Below the pieces are notes generated by a model, which worked only from the letters and a program-made list of their open reading frames with translations, had not been told where the DNA came from and searched no databases. DNA of 64,000 nucleotides from NCBI RefSeq assembly GCF_029784135.1, contig NC_073745.1:40193920-40257919 (forward strand), read 5' to 3'. Origin of the DNA: Toxorhynchites rutilus septentrionalis (taxonomy: Eukaryota; Arthropoda; Insecta; Diptera; Culicidae). This document shows, piece by piece, positions 21,655 through 31,799 of this stretch; the stretch's first letter is position 1; the number at the start of each line of letters is the position of its first letter. A program made the position numbers and the translations under genes.

Positions 21655-23351
21655 TAGAGATGAAACGGATATCCGGTAACTATCCGGTATCCGGCCTATC
21701 CGACCAATACTTGCTATCCGGCCGGATACCGGATAGTGACTCACTATCTGGCCGGATATCAGTTATTTTGAAAAAAATTCTTATTAACATAAGAAAAATT
21801 ATAACACAATACCATATAAACATCATTCACACGTGATTAATAATAGTATGTGGGGGGTCTCCGTAGCCACATTGGTTGCGCGTTCGCTTAGTAAGCGATC
21901 GATCGTAAGTTCAAAACTCAGGGCCCTCATTGACCATCTTTATGTTGTTACCGAATAACTACGTCCATGCAACAATCATCAGCGATGGAGATCGATCCAC
22001 GGTCGAAATAAGATCGATTCATCCATACAACTGCTCTGCTCTGCAAGACACATCGGGCTGCTGTTCTATAAATAACTCAACAATGATCAATCAACTGTCT
22101 CCGCTGTCCGGTGGTCTAACCGGATAATGGAAGAACAGAAAGAATACTCTTACGCCTAAATGGCTACTGTGTGAATGTACCATATGTAATGGTATAGAAG
22201 GAATACTGGCGAATGGCAACTGTGTAATGTGCTAATTATAGATATGATAACCATGTGACATGTACACGATTAAAATTCGGCTCCTTTACTGCTAAAATGC
22301 TAATGAGCCTTAAATAAATAAATGGGATAAAAAAATAATAATAATAGTGTGTGATTACTGTCATGTCAAAATGATATTGAATTTGAATTATTATCAACTC
22401 ATATCATCAAAGTTTTATTTAGCTCCATCGCATTCGTTTCGTCTAACGTTCCGTTGAAGACTGTTATTCCCAGAAGATTCAACTCAAGATATTTTTGTAA
22501 GATAATTTTGATTTTAATGATTTTTTGTCAGTCTGTTTACGTTTCGAGAACACCTAAATGGTCTGACCTGAACTTCAGGTCTAAAAATGTTGCAATCAGA
22601 TAATTTTGATCTTCTAAGTAGTTAAAACGACCTCTTCAGCGTTTAAAGATGTTCTCATACGAAGTAAGTTCGGTGTTCTTTGTGCAGTCTCGTCCTTATC
22701 CAAATACTTTTTTGATGCAGGAATATTCGGAATTACCCCGAATATATAAAAGCCCAACGCACTTCTCCACCAAGCCTAAAAGTTGTTGAGTCTTCAAATT
22801 AGTGAATTTGTCGTCGATCATAATAATTTCGTATTGTAGTGAAGTAAGTGTACCCCCTCTCAGACTACCATCCATGAAGACAGCACTATGTTTGTTCTCA
22901 ATCTCAATGAAAATAATTGATTGCTGATTGCATGTAACTCTTACTCTTACTCGGCCAGTATTCGAATTATCCCAATACACTCACAAAAATTTATTAATAA
23001 TAATTTAAAACCATTATCAGAATAAAACGGTTCTAAATTCCTTGTAGAAAATTTTATACACTAAGAAATAGAATGTTTTTCAATTAGCAATAATCGCACC
23101 TCGGTATATCCTTATTGATTACGATATCGCCTCTGCGCAACGCTATATTGGATACTTATTCTAAACGAAAAATTTTATATTCGCTCAAATTTTTTATTTA
23201 AAAATGTGTTTATTTCGTTCTTACATTTAACACTTTATTTACACAATTCTCTAAATTTTGCATTTGCTAATAAAGAGCCGAATATCCGGTTTGGCCGGAT
23301 ACTGGATATCCGGCTATCCGGCCTTGAAGCTGGCTATCCGTTTCATCACTA
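21655..23351. mobile_element. Non-autonomous hAT element split by a SINE
   Basis: Ends are TAGAGATGAAACGGATA and, inverted, TAGTGATGAAACGGATA, obeying the YARNG rule. The flanks GTAATAAT (21647-21654) and GTATTAAT (23352-23359) match at 7 of 8 positions, the 8-bp duplication of hAT elements. Both subterminal regions are full of short TATCCGG/CCGGATA repeats, likely transposase binding sites. No transposase remains. The SINE at 21853-22339 sits inside, so it is younger. Confidence 0.7.
21853..22339 (+). mobile_element. tRNA-derived SINE with LINE-like 3' tail
   Basis: The 5' head (ccgtagccacattggttgcg ... aagttcaaaactcagg) resembles A and B boxes of RNA polymerase III tRNA promoters, though drifted. 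The ~380-base body has no coding potential. The 3' end carries aattcggctccttta and a ggctc/gagcc stem like that of the LINE at 15325, then an A/TAA-rich tail. Flanking 14-mers aataatagtatgtg (21839-21852) and aataatagtgtgtg (22340-22353) differ at one base: a target duplication. A second, interrupted copy is at 46379-49540. Family name not certain. Confidence 0.7.
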
Positions 23352-23653
23352 GTATTAATAATTATTCGTGCACTCAAAAAAATGGAAAATACATCTTCAA
23401 ATATACCTCAATACCCGAGCACTTCACTTTATTCCTTACAGCCGAAAAAAAATCGCGAAAATTCATTAGTTTTCGACCTCCCAGACAGGGGTCTACCCTT
23501 AAACCAGAAATGGGTCTCAAAATTAAAAAAGAATCAGAATTGGAAATATATATATTTTTTAGTGCCGCGCAACTCTGTTGAAACTCTGAAAAAAAAGTGA
23601 TTGCGATCATGTAATTTAAGTCAGAAATCACCTTTCTCACATGAAAAACATAA

Positions 23654-24905
23654 AGGGCCTGGCCGGGTAAGGGAGTAAAAAGTGCCCCCAAACCAAATCA
23701 CTAGCTGTATGGCAAATATAAGAAATAAATAAGACATTTTGACGGTTTATTTGAACCCCTATGTGGTTTAACATAGGATCTATAGTGAAAAACGTACTTT
23801 TTCGTTTATTTCACGCCATCCTCAAAAACTTCGAGATAAAAATATGAAAAAAAAAAAAGCATCTTACTACGGTGTATCAAGAAAAATTATCAGAAAAAAA
23901 GTTCATCAAGAATTTAAGTACTAAAAAAAATATTGAAATTTTGATTTCTTTTTTTTGAGATTTTGAGATTCAGTACTACTCTAATTCATATTCAAATGTG
24001 TTCCTATGGCTTTTCTAGATATGTGTAATTTCAAAAAATTTTTTTTTGATATTTCCAAAGGGTCTGCCGGGGTAAGGGAGTAAAAAGTCCCCCAAATCAA
24101 ATCACCAGCCGTATGGGAAAAATTGTATAGGGTACTAAATAAAACATTTTGGCAGTATCATATATTTTAGTCCTTATATGGTACACCCTAGGACTATGGT
24201 GAAAAATGCACCTTTTTGTTTTTTTTTCACGCCATTGTCAAAACCTTTGAGACAAAAATATGAAAAAATACTGAAAGTACATTTTACTAAGGTGTATCGT
24301 TAAATATCTTCAAACTATTTTTCCATAAAAATATCTAATAATAAAAAAAATAAATACGCAGTACAAAAAAAAATTATCCAAAATCTCACAGGGAGTGATA
24401 GACGACCATATTTGATGAAAAAAATCCTTCTAAGCATATGTTCGAATTTCAACAATGACACAGTTATAGAACTTTTTTCTGTTTCGAACTCTGTTGCCTC
24501 AAACTGGCTTTATATTCAAAAGTACGCTACGGAAGACGATTCTGTTGCTTCCGTTTGAAAGATGAGAAAATTTAGTACATGATATAGTAGTGGCACTCTA
24601 AATTAGTGGATTTAAATAACATTTCGGAAGTTAAAACTAAAAAGTAAGTAATAAATTTAAATACAAACTAGAGTAGTAATAAATTTTTAAATCCCAAAAC
24701 AAAAATTTTTTTTGATGATTTTTTTTAGTGCTTATGTTTACAATGAAATTTTTTTTAATAATATTTCTTGGTGTATATGGTGTATAAGTAAGATGTACTT
24801 TCAGTATTTTTTTCAAGTTTCTATCTCGAAGCTATTGAGAATGGCGTGCAATAATCAAAGTTTCTTATTTGGGGCACTTTTTACTTCCTTACCCAGCCAG
24901 GCCCT
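23654..24905. repeat. Composite repeat: two direct and one inverted unit
   Basis: A unit beginning ggcctggccgggtaaggg (23657) recurs in direct orientation about 405 bases on (24060, ggtctgccggggtaaggg), sharing the phrases gagtaaaaagt, aatcac, cacgccat and ggtgtatc. The right end at 24700-24905 is the same unit inverted, so the block ends in inverted agggcctggc/gccaggccct. No transposase and no convincing target duplication. Could be a foldback element. Confidence 0.6.
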
Positions 24906-24909
24906 GTTC

Positions 24910-26595
24910 GATGTTGCACTATATGACTCCTTTCTATAACATGTACAAACTTCAGCCTCCATTTTAAAATTCTTCATACAATCAAGACATTAAATGTCGA
25001 ATGAAAGAAAATTGTTTCGAAACACACGTCTTCGCGTTCAAATAAGCGTATCATTTTCGCAAGACTTTCGAACATATACCACTGGCGTTGTTGATGGCGT
25101 TGGGCCAAGGGCACCTCTCCACAACACCAATCATAATGTGCATGAAGCGAACGATGTCTTTTAAAAATTGTAATTTCACCGACCTTTCGTCCTCCAATAA
25201 TTTAACCTTAAATTAGTTGCCGGCAAAGGCCAGCGGTGAAGGCAACGCACGCTCGCTCGGCTCGTTCGTTTGCTCGCGGAAAAAAAATCGCCATCCAGCG
25301 CCGCGGTATGGTATATCAAGAACGCACATGCACAATCTAAATAATAATAAACAAAGTGCTTTTGGCCATGGACGCCCTCAATTGTTGCTGCGGCCACTAA
25401 CTCTCACAACAGTCATTCTCTCTATCTATCTGTCTGTCTGTCTCGCTCCGGCCTGCCAAAGCCGACAGAGTGGTCGCAAACAACGAGGTGCTTAAGAGTT
25501 CAATGCTTATATATTCGTTATGATGACTTTTGTACCACTTGCGGGACGCGCGCGCCACTGCAGCTGCGAAATGGTCAAATATCATTACTTATCAACCGTC
25601 ACACTTACGACTGTATGCGACGCGATGTGGCTGTTTCAGTTCCGTCGAGAGGAATATATGGGGAAGCAGGCGACATGATTGAAATAATTGCAATGAGCAT
25701 ACTCTCAAAATGAGCAAATCCAGCTCCAAACATGGAAAGGTGTGTGCGGTGTTGTTGGCTCGTTGAACCGTTCAATTCTACCATGGATCAAACTAATCGC
25801 TAACTGGCTGCACGCCTCGGAACTGGAAATGCATTCGACGGCATTTGTTGGGGCATTGTGAGATGATTATTTCCTTCCAGCATGCGCTCTCTCTATAAAA
25901 TATGCTGAACCACAAAGGCGAGCGAACAGCAGAAATATGCAAGCTATGGAACGGAAACCAGCAACAGTAGCAGCAGCAGGAGGGAACACTGAGCAATAGT
26001 CGGTGGCAGCGTGTTGGCGTTGACTGTGCTTTGCCGAGTCCTTGATTTCAATAAAGTCAATTCAAGGACGGGCGCTAAATGTTAGAAGTGTACAGCTAGT
26101 AGCTCTGTGCGGCGTATGCAATTGTAAACAAAAAACATTATGGTTCAATTAAATCTGCCTTCGATATGCTATACCACTGTGCGCGCCACGGGGGAGTGGA
26201 TTTACGGCATGGAATCGAGAACGATCAATTCACGACGATTAAAGTCTCGCGAAGCGCGTTAGAAGGGGTTAGACGTTCAATGAAGAAAAGGTCACCGTTG
26301 GAAAGAAGTGTATTTTTAATCACGATGAATTGAATAATTCCTCATTGAAACTACTCGCATTCGATTTCGATCTCCCGATGTGGAATGATACTCGGAACGC
26401 GGAAATACCCTAGGGAATCCGCATCAGTCGACAGGTTCTTCGATGAAATCACTCTGGAACTTGGCCTTGATAACACAATCCAGATTAGCCTGTATTTCGT
26501 TATCACGATGTAATTACTTGAGTGTTTTCGTTAAGTATTAGCTTCTACATTTCGTCAAACCCAAACCGTCAGTATTTTTGGTTTTAAAAGTTAGT
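24910..26595. other. TE-poor region, no gene identified
   Basis: 25080-26500 is GC-richer, without repeat signatures, and carries a short CTGTCTGTCTGTCT run near 25430. Open frames are under 100 codons on both strands with no motifs. Likely host intron, intergenic or untranslated DNA. Confidence 0.35.
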
Positions 26596-26605
26596 AGCCA
26601 ATTGA

Positions 26606-26880
26606 CCGGGTGCACCCGTGGCCGAGTGGTTAGCGTCTCACATTATCATGCCGGGTGTTCGGGTTCGATTCCCGTTCTGGCCGGGGGGTTTTTTTGTCAA
26701 AGAAATTTCCTTCGACTTGCACTGTGGTCACGCGTATTCTAGAGCTTGCCCCTCGGAATACATTCAAGGCGTGTTATTTGGCTCAAGAAATCTCAACTAA
26801 GTATTAATAAATGACGCTAGTTAATGCATACGTTGAGACGGCAAAAGTTCCACAGGGAACGTTAACAACATTCTAGAAGA
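26606..26880 (+). mobile_element. tRNA-derived SINE (Feilai-like), copy 1
   Basis: The head contains an A box (gtggccgagtggtta) and an excellent B box (gggttcgattccc), about the spacing of a tRNA, but the flanking acceptor strands do not pair, so it is not a tRNA gene. The body (gacttgcactgtggtcacgc, tctagagcttgcc) and end (gagacggcaaaagttcc, ggaacgtta) match copy 2 at 55436-55751. Flanks AGCCAATTGA (26596-26605) and AGCCAATGA (26881-26889) are a near-perfect target duplication. The link to the named Aedes SINE Feilai is from memory of its type, not a comparison. Confidence 0.75.
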
Positions 26881-26889
26881 AGCCAATGA

Positions 26890-27392
26890 ATCTTCAGTTT
26901 ATTCTTAAAAGGCATAATATTTACTCGAATGAAAAAGTAGAAAAATTTTAAAAAACGTGATTATGATACAGCGCGGACTCGATTTGTTGCAGTCTCTGAT
27001 TTCTTTTCACTATATATAATCAAATTCTGTATATAATCGAGTAAAAAAAATTTTTTTTTATTTGTTTTTTATACAAATATTTTCAATTTTTTGATTTTTA
27101 TAATCAAAAGATATAATCAATATATAATCAACATATTTGTATAATTAAGAAGAGTTTAATATTTGACTCATCGCCTTGAAGTCATAAAATACATATAACA
27201 AATCTTAAGTATTTCAGAATGTGGTAGAAGATCATATTTGATGATAAAAATCCTTCTGCGTGAATAACAATATTTCGCGAAATACGCGCTTTGACCTTAT
27301 ATTGCGAAGCGTTTTAATGAATAAGAAATTATTTACAAATAAGGTATTTTATGGTTTTGGAGACGTGAACATTTCTGATGTTATACGCTACC
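26890..27392. other. AT-rich spacer with pogo-like phrase
   Basis: No gene. 26968-27160 has acagcgcggactcgatttgt followed by many tataatca repeats, reminiscent of pogo-type MITE ends, but no matching right end was found. Confidence 0.3.
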
Positions 27393-28280
27393 CAGGGTTG
27401 CCACATTTAGTTCTGTGAAAATTTCTGAAAAAATCTGTACATCTGTATTTTAGCCAAAAAATCTGTATCGGAAAGTTAAGGGGGAAAATGGAAATAAAGG
27501 TTTATTTTCACTTTGAACTTATTTTTCTTATTAATGGGCGACTTGTAGCCTGAATTCGTTATCCAAGCCTTGTCTATTACCTGTTTCAATAAATTGGCGC
27601 ATCAAATCACTATAAATCATTAAGGTTAGGTAGTTTGATGAAATTTCGAGGGTTTGTTAAGGCTGCAGTGATGTTTCACCAGTTCAGTTGAAGACCAACT
27701 TCGTAGCTGCATCCAACCTTTTTTTAGCTTCTGACTAACGCAAACATTCTCAGACTTCTTCAGAAAATCTTCAAATCCTTTCACATCACGGTCAGGATCA
27801 ACGAACCGTTGCACGTAGCTCTCCAAACATAAGTTACCCAACATGACCAACAATAACAGTCTTCTCTCATTATAAAGTTCGCTAAATTGAGAGCTTTCTG
27901 GTTGAAACGTGCGATAGACGTTATTGATGAGTGGTAGAGAAAGTTTAGGAACAATATAATCGGTTTAGTCATAAAATCGTTTAAATGAGTCAATATACGA
28001 TTGGTGGATCATGTTTACCTTGTAACGAAAAGAATAGTTTAAGCTCTTCAAATCGCTCAAGATTTTGCTTAATAACTGCCTCAAACGAAAACCATCTCGT
28101 TGCGTTGCGTCAATTTTTTTATAAATCAAGGTATATATGTATGCACTGTAATAAATTTAGTATTTAAAATTGAATATGGAAAAAAATTGTAAATTCTGTA
28201 TTTTTGCTGAAAATCTGTAATTCTGTATCTCAAATTTGCCGAAAAATCTGTAAAATACAGGATATTCTGTGGCAACCCTG
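27393..28280 (-). mobile_element. hAT-like TIR element, degenerate, 888 bp
   Basis: Ends CAGGGTTGCCACA and inverted CAGGGTTGCCACA match exactly for 13 bases, and both subterminal regions are rich in aaaatctgta phrases. Minus-strand frames at 27993-27781 and 27853-27626 (e.g. SSITSIARFNQKALNLANF; GFEDFLKKSENV) look like decayed transposase coding, but I cannot fix the family. No target duplication is visible; the right side runs straight into the 7-bp array. Confidence 0.6.
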
Positions 28281-28545
28281 TCTCTCTCCGCTCTCCTCTC
28301 TCCTCTCTCTTGTAGCCTCTCCTCTCTCCTCTCTCCTCTCTCCTCTCTCCTCTCTCCTCTCTCCTCTCTCCTCTCTCCTCTCTCCTCTCTCCTCTCTCCT
28401 CTCTCCTCTCTCCTCTCTCCTCTCTCCTCTCTCCTCTCTCCTCTCTCCTCTCTCCTCTCTCCTCTCTCCTCTCTCCTCTCTCCTCTCTCCACTCTCCTCT
28501 CTCTTCTCTCCTCTCTCTTCTCTCCTCTCTCCTCTCTTCTCTCTC
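28281..28545. repeat. 7-bp tandem array (CCTCTCT)n
   Basis: About 35 units, nearly perfect from 28315 to 28489, with variants (ctcttct, cactctc) toward the right. Because 7 is not a multiple of 3, a stop-free array is open in all frames, which explains the open frames of 112-146 codons here; they are not genes. One strand is pure pyrimidine, so triplex-type structures are possible. Confidence 0.95.
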
Positions 28546-28603
28546 GTCGAAACCGTCGAAAAATCAGTCCGTTCTCGAGATTAGCGGTAACATACAAACC
28601 ATT

Positions 28604-29265
28604 TTGACGTAGGACTACGTCTTTGTTTTTGTGTTTTTCTATTTTGCTACCGTGTTGAACGGACGTTCAGAATTTTTCGTCTCAGAATGTATTCTCAGAT
28701 AATATACGAAGCAAGTATAGCATAAAGCTTACACTGATGGGCAGAAGAAAAATTTTCAATTGGACATACCTCTTCAATTTTCATATTAGGTGGTTAGTTA
28801 GGTGGAGCGTGTTTGTGTATGGCTGAATCGCACGTAAGCGTTGTTGATTTTATACGTTTTTAAAGGTAGATAATGGTGGAACAAATTTGGGGTTATCTAT
28901 GGCTACAGTGGGTGTTTTGAAGAAGAGGTACATACTGACAAAAAGAACACAAATCTCGGGTATTGTTCCCACACAAAAAAGAATAAATCATTCATCAACC
29001 ATCTAAAGATGTTTCTACAATGCCGCGCGAACCCATCGGTCCTTGCCAGGACCAGTAACAAGTTCTAAAGAGTTGAATTTGATGTTTTTCCCGGTAAAAA
29101 TGATAATTCCGTACTTATACTACTCCACTCACACATTTGCAAGAAGAACTTTCAACAACTTTTCAAAACATTGATTCAGTTGTAACTTCAAACTAATGAT
29201 TGTTAAGCTAATGATATTCCTATGTCAACCTTGCGGGTACAATACAGACATAATCCACCCCTATT
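28604..29265. repeat. Palindrome-marked repeat unit
   Basis: Begins with ttgacgtaggactacgtc (palindromic core 28606-28621) and ends with the related tcctatgtcaaccttgcgg (29216-29234), the same pair of landmarks seen at 35053 and 36382. No coding sequence between. Relatives are at 35055-38482 and 59100-63480. Confidence 0.45.
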
Positions 29266-29269
29266 TTTT

Positions 29270-29768
29270 TCTTATTCTATATTTTTATCTCATTTTTATT
29301 ATGTAGATCTGAAGATTTTACAATAATCGTAATCTTTTCTTGGATTTTTTTTTCTTCTTCTACTAAAATTGTAGAACAATTTAGTCTGTATTTTTTCGAT
29401 TCAATCTCCAAGATGCTCATCCTAGCCCACAGAATGTTTTCCCTTTACAATATCAGTTTGAGGGTGTAATAAAAACTATTATTCTCTCAGTATAATGTTG
29501 AAGTGTTAGGAAACTAGTCATTCCAGTCTACAAAAATATTAGTTTCAATTTCAGGCGTTGGAGAATGTCGTGAACCTAACTTCTATTACGAATCAGAGTC
29601 TTAAAAATTCACTTTCAGTGACAAATCGGCATTTAACAATGAACAGCTGCTTTTTAATTTGCAGCTTATTCACGTTGGCTCAATCTATTGCTGCTCTCTT
29701 TGTGCGCTCAATGAATAAAATGTTTCTTCTCGTTCGTACAGTGAGGGGCGCAAAAAAAATCAATATTT
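29270..29768. other. Spacer, nothing recognised
   Basis: AT-rich sequence with a 76-codon plus-strand frame (29558-29788) that runs into the Tc1 terminus and has no recognisable motif. Confidence 0.35.
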
Positions 29769-29770
29769 TA

Positions 29771-30845
29771 CTACGTAAAAGTAGGTAATCAGTAGACTAT
29801 TTTGTCAAGTTTTTCAAATCGGGGCTTTGGAGTGGCCACCATTGGTTTGATCCGGACCGATCGGAAGAATGCTGCAATTTTCTTCGCAGTATTTTGCTTC
29901 AGGTTCTTATCTCGCTGGAAGGTTTAGTCCCATTTTCAGCATGGATTTTTCCAGGTTCTCGCACAAAATCATCGGCAGTTATAACACCGTTAACCTGCGC
30001 TAAGTTTGCCACCCCAGCCCACGAGTAACAGTCCCACACCATGATGCTTCGACCACCATGTTTCATAGTCGGTGGTAGATGCCGATCTTGGAGATTCTCG
30101 TCACTCTTCCGCCACACTCGGAGTCGCATTTTCTTGTTTAACATTTCGAACTTGGGCTAGTCCGACCAAATAACGCGCTTCCAGAACTCCAGCGGCTTGT
30201 TGACATGGTCCCTCGCAAACTAAAGTCGTTTTGTTTGGTTGGTGTTGTTAATCATCGGTAGCATTTTGGCGAAGTAGCTCTTCAGGTCCCGTTCCACCAA
30301 GCGTCGTCTTCCTTCAATCGCCCGAATAGTCGTTCGTGAGTTTTTCTTTAATTCCCGGATTAATGTATCCGTTCTTGCATCAGTCTTACGTTTCGGTCCT
30401 CTTCCCGGTCGATCGGCCACGCTGCGGAGAATCTGATGCTTCCGAATGACCAGCTGGACCAGCTGGCTTACCCAATACTCCCCAGCAATATTTCGTTGAG
30501 ACTTCTTACGCTAGAGACCACGCACAATCAAATTTCAGACGAGTGTTGAGATTTCCACCCATTTTCCGGAAGCTTCCTCAGCGTTAGAAACACGTCACTA
30601 CGACCCAAAATTGACTAAACAGTTACGAAAATTATGTTTGTGTCAGATGTAAATAACCAACTGTCAAAACCGAGGTGTGCATCGATGAACAAAACACTGT
30701 AAAACAAAGTTACGCAAGTGGATTTTATATGGCATACCCTAAAAGTACCCATCTAGGAACAAAAGTCATTTGTTGTTTTTCCTAAAAAATAAATCAACGA
30801 TACTAAAATGGCAAAATGATCTACTAATTACCTACTTTTGCGTAG
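29771..30845 (-). mobile_element. Tc1-type transposon, defective, 1.08 kb
   Basis: The termini match over ~33 bases (left starts CTACGTAAAAGTAGGTAAT, right inverted CTACGCAAAAGTAGGTAAT) and are flanked by TA on each side, the TA target duplication of Tc1/mariner elements. The transposase lies on the minus strand and is broken. Confidence 0.85.
29899..30420 (-). pseudogene. Tc1-type transposase remnant
   Basis: Two minus-strand frames hold parts of one transposase. 30420-30220 carries the end of the helix-turn-helix region (RGPKRKTDARTDT, LVERDLKSYFAK). After a break, IWSD is followed directly by a stop where the family continues with a conserved stretch, so the first catalytic Asp survives but the frame does not. 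30144-29899 has LRVWRKSDENL and MKHGGRSIMVWDCYSWAGV, the signature block of Tc1 enzymes (usually HGGGSVMVWGCFSW). The C-terminal catalytic Glu region is unreadable. Not functional. Confidence 0.8.
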
Positions 30846-30978
30846 TATTCAGTGGCATACCGAAAAGTTAAAAAAAATAATAATATTGGAATACTTTAAT
30901 TTCAAATGTGGCACTAATGTATGGGGAATCAGAAGCTCTTGAGTCCACGCTCTTCCAACGAATTAACTATTGAAAGAA

Positions 30979-31067
30979 TCATAATTCTCTATTTTGCATT
31001 AGATCAACTTCATTAGCGTCCTTATGCTGGGGAGTTGGGGAGTGTCCAAATCGACGCGTTCAAAAGT
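30979..31067. repeat. ~90-bp direct repeat, copy 1
   Basis: ataattctctattttgcatt onward is repeated at 31707-31796 with almost no change (one clear substitution, gacgcg/gacacg). The copies bound ~640 bases of unique sequence. They do not start TG or end CA, so they are not typical LTRs. Confidence 0.75.
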
Positions 31068-31706
31068 CTTGTCAAACCATCAAGAAAGAGCAACGAACAG
31101 TCTTCAGAAAACATTTTCTGCACTGCACTCGAGTTTAATTTTCACCAGCGCGAGTTCATAACAAACACATATTCTCTCGTGGTACGAAGTGTGCTAAATT
31201 CTTAAACACGTGAGCGCCGAATGAACACAGCGCAGAATTCAGATACTTAACATCGCTTCTCACTTATGTGATGCGCACCTCATTTTATACACACATCAAA
31301 TACTAAACATCGCTTCTAACTTATGTGATGCGCATCTCTGTTTTGTCATAGCTCGTTCTAAGCAAAGCATAAAAACAACAGCGCGCCTCCATACCAACCG
31401 TATGTGGTTGTATGAAGAAAAATAACTTAAGAGAGAAAACAAACCAGATTCAAACGCGGTGTAAAACAGGTATAGAAATACGGCATAAAACACGGCGCAA
31501 AACTCGGTGCAAAACGGTGCTGACATTTGATCTGTGTTTCGGAACGAGCTCATTCGTCAGAGCGCATGTGTATACAAGAAGTGAGAGCACAACTGAGTAC
31601 AAAAAACTTATTACACATCTGCACCGCGTTGCATTCAGGAGGTTGGCAATAAACGCTCTAAGTTGACATTTTTTGTAAGATATTCATAAGATTTTTGTAA
31701 GATATT

Positions 31707-31796
31707 CATAATTCTCTATTTTGCATTAGATCAACTTCATTAGCGTCCTTATGCTGGGGAGTTGGGGAGTGTCCAAATCGACACGTTCAAAAGTCT
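31707..31796. repeat. ~90-bp direct repeat, copy 2
   Basis: Partner of 30979-31067. It is preceded by a short tandem repeat of aagatattcata. Within the interval, a second direct repeat (catcgcttctcacttatgtg at 31249 and its variant at 31311) is present. Confidence 0.75.
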
Positions 31797-31799
31797 TTT

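Noticed and set aside
26618..26692. tRNA gene (A and B boxes present)
   Set aside because: The expected acceptor stem does not pair and the sequence continues into a SINE body with target duplications.
26618..26800. Frame MAEWLASHIIMPGVRVRFPF and its relative at 55562-55753
   Set aside because: Translation of the SINE head; the sequence is a pol III type element, not a gene.
28157..28607. Three overlapping open frames of 112-146 codons rich in SPLSSLL or REERGE
   Set aside because: They are translations of the 7-bp array, which is open in all frames.
30979..31796. Solo LTR pair / LTR retrotransposon
   Set aside because: Repeats lack TG...CA ends, and no primer-binding site, polypurine tract or coding sequence is present.
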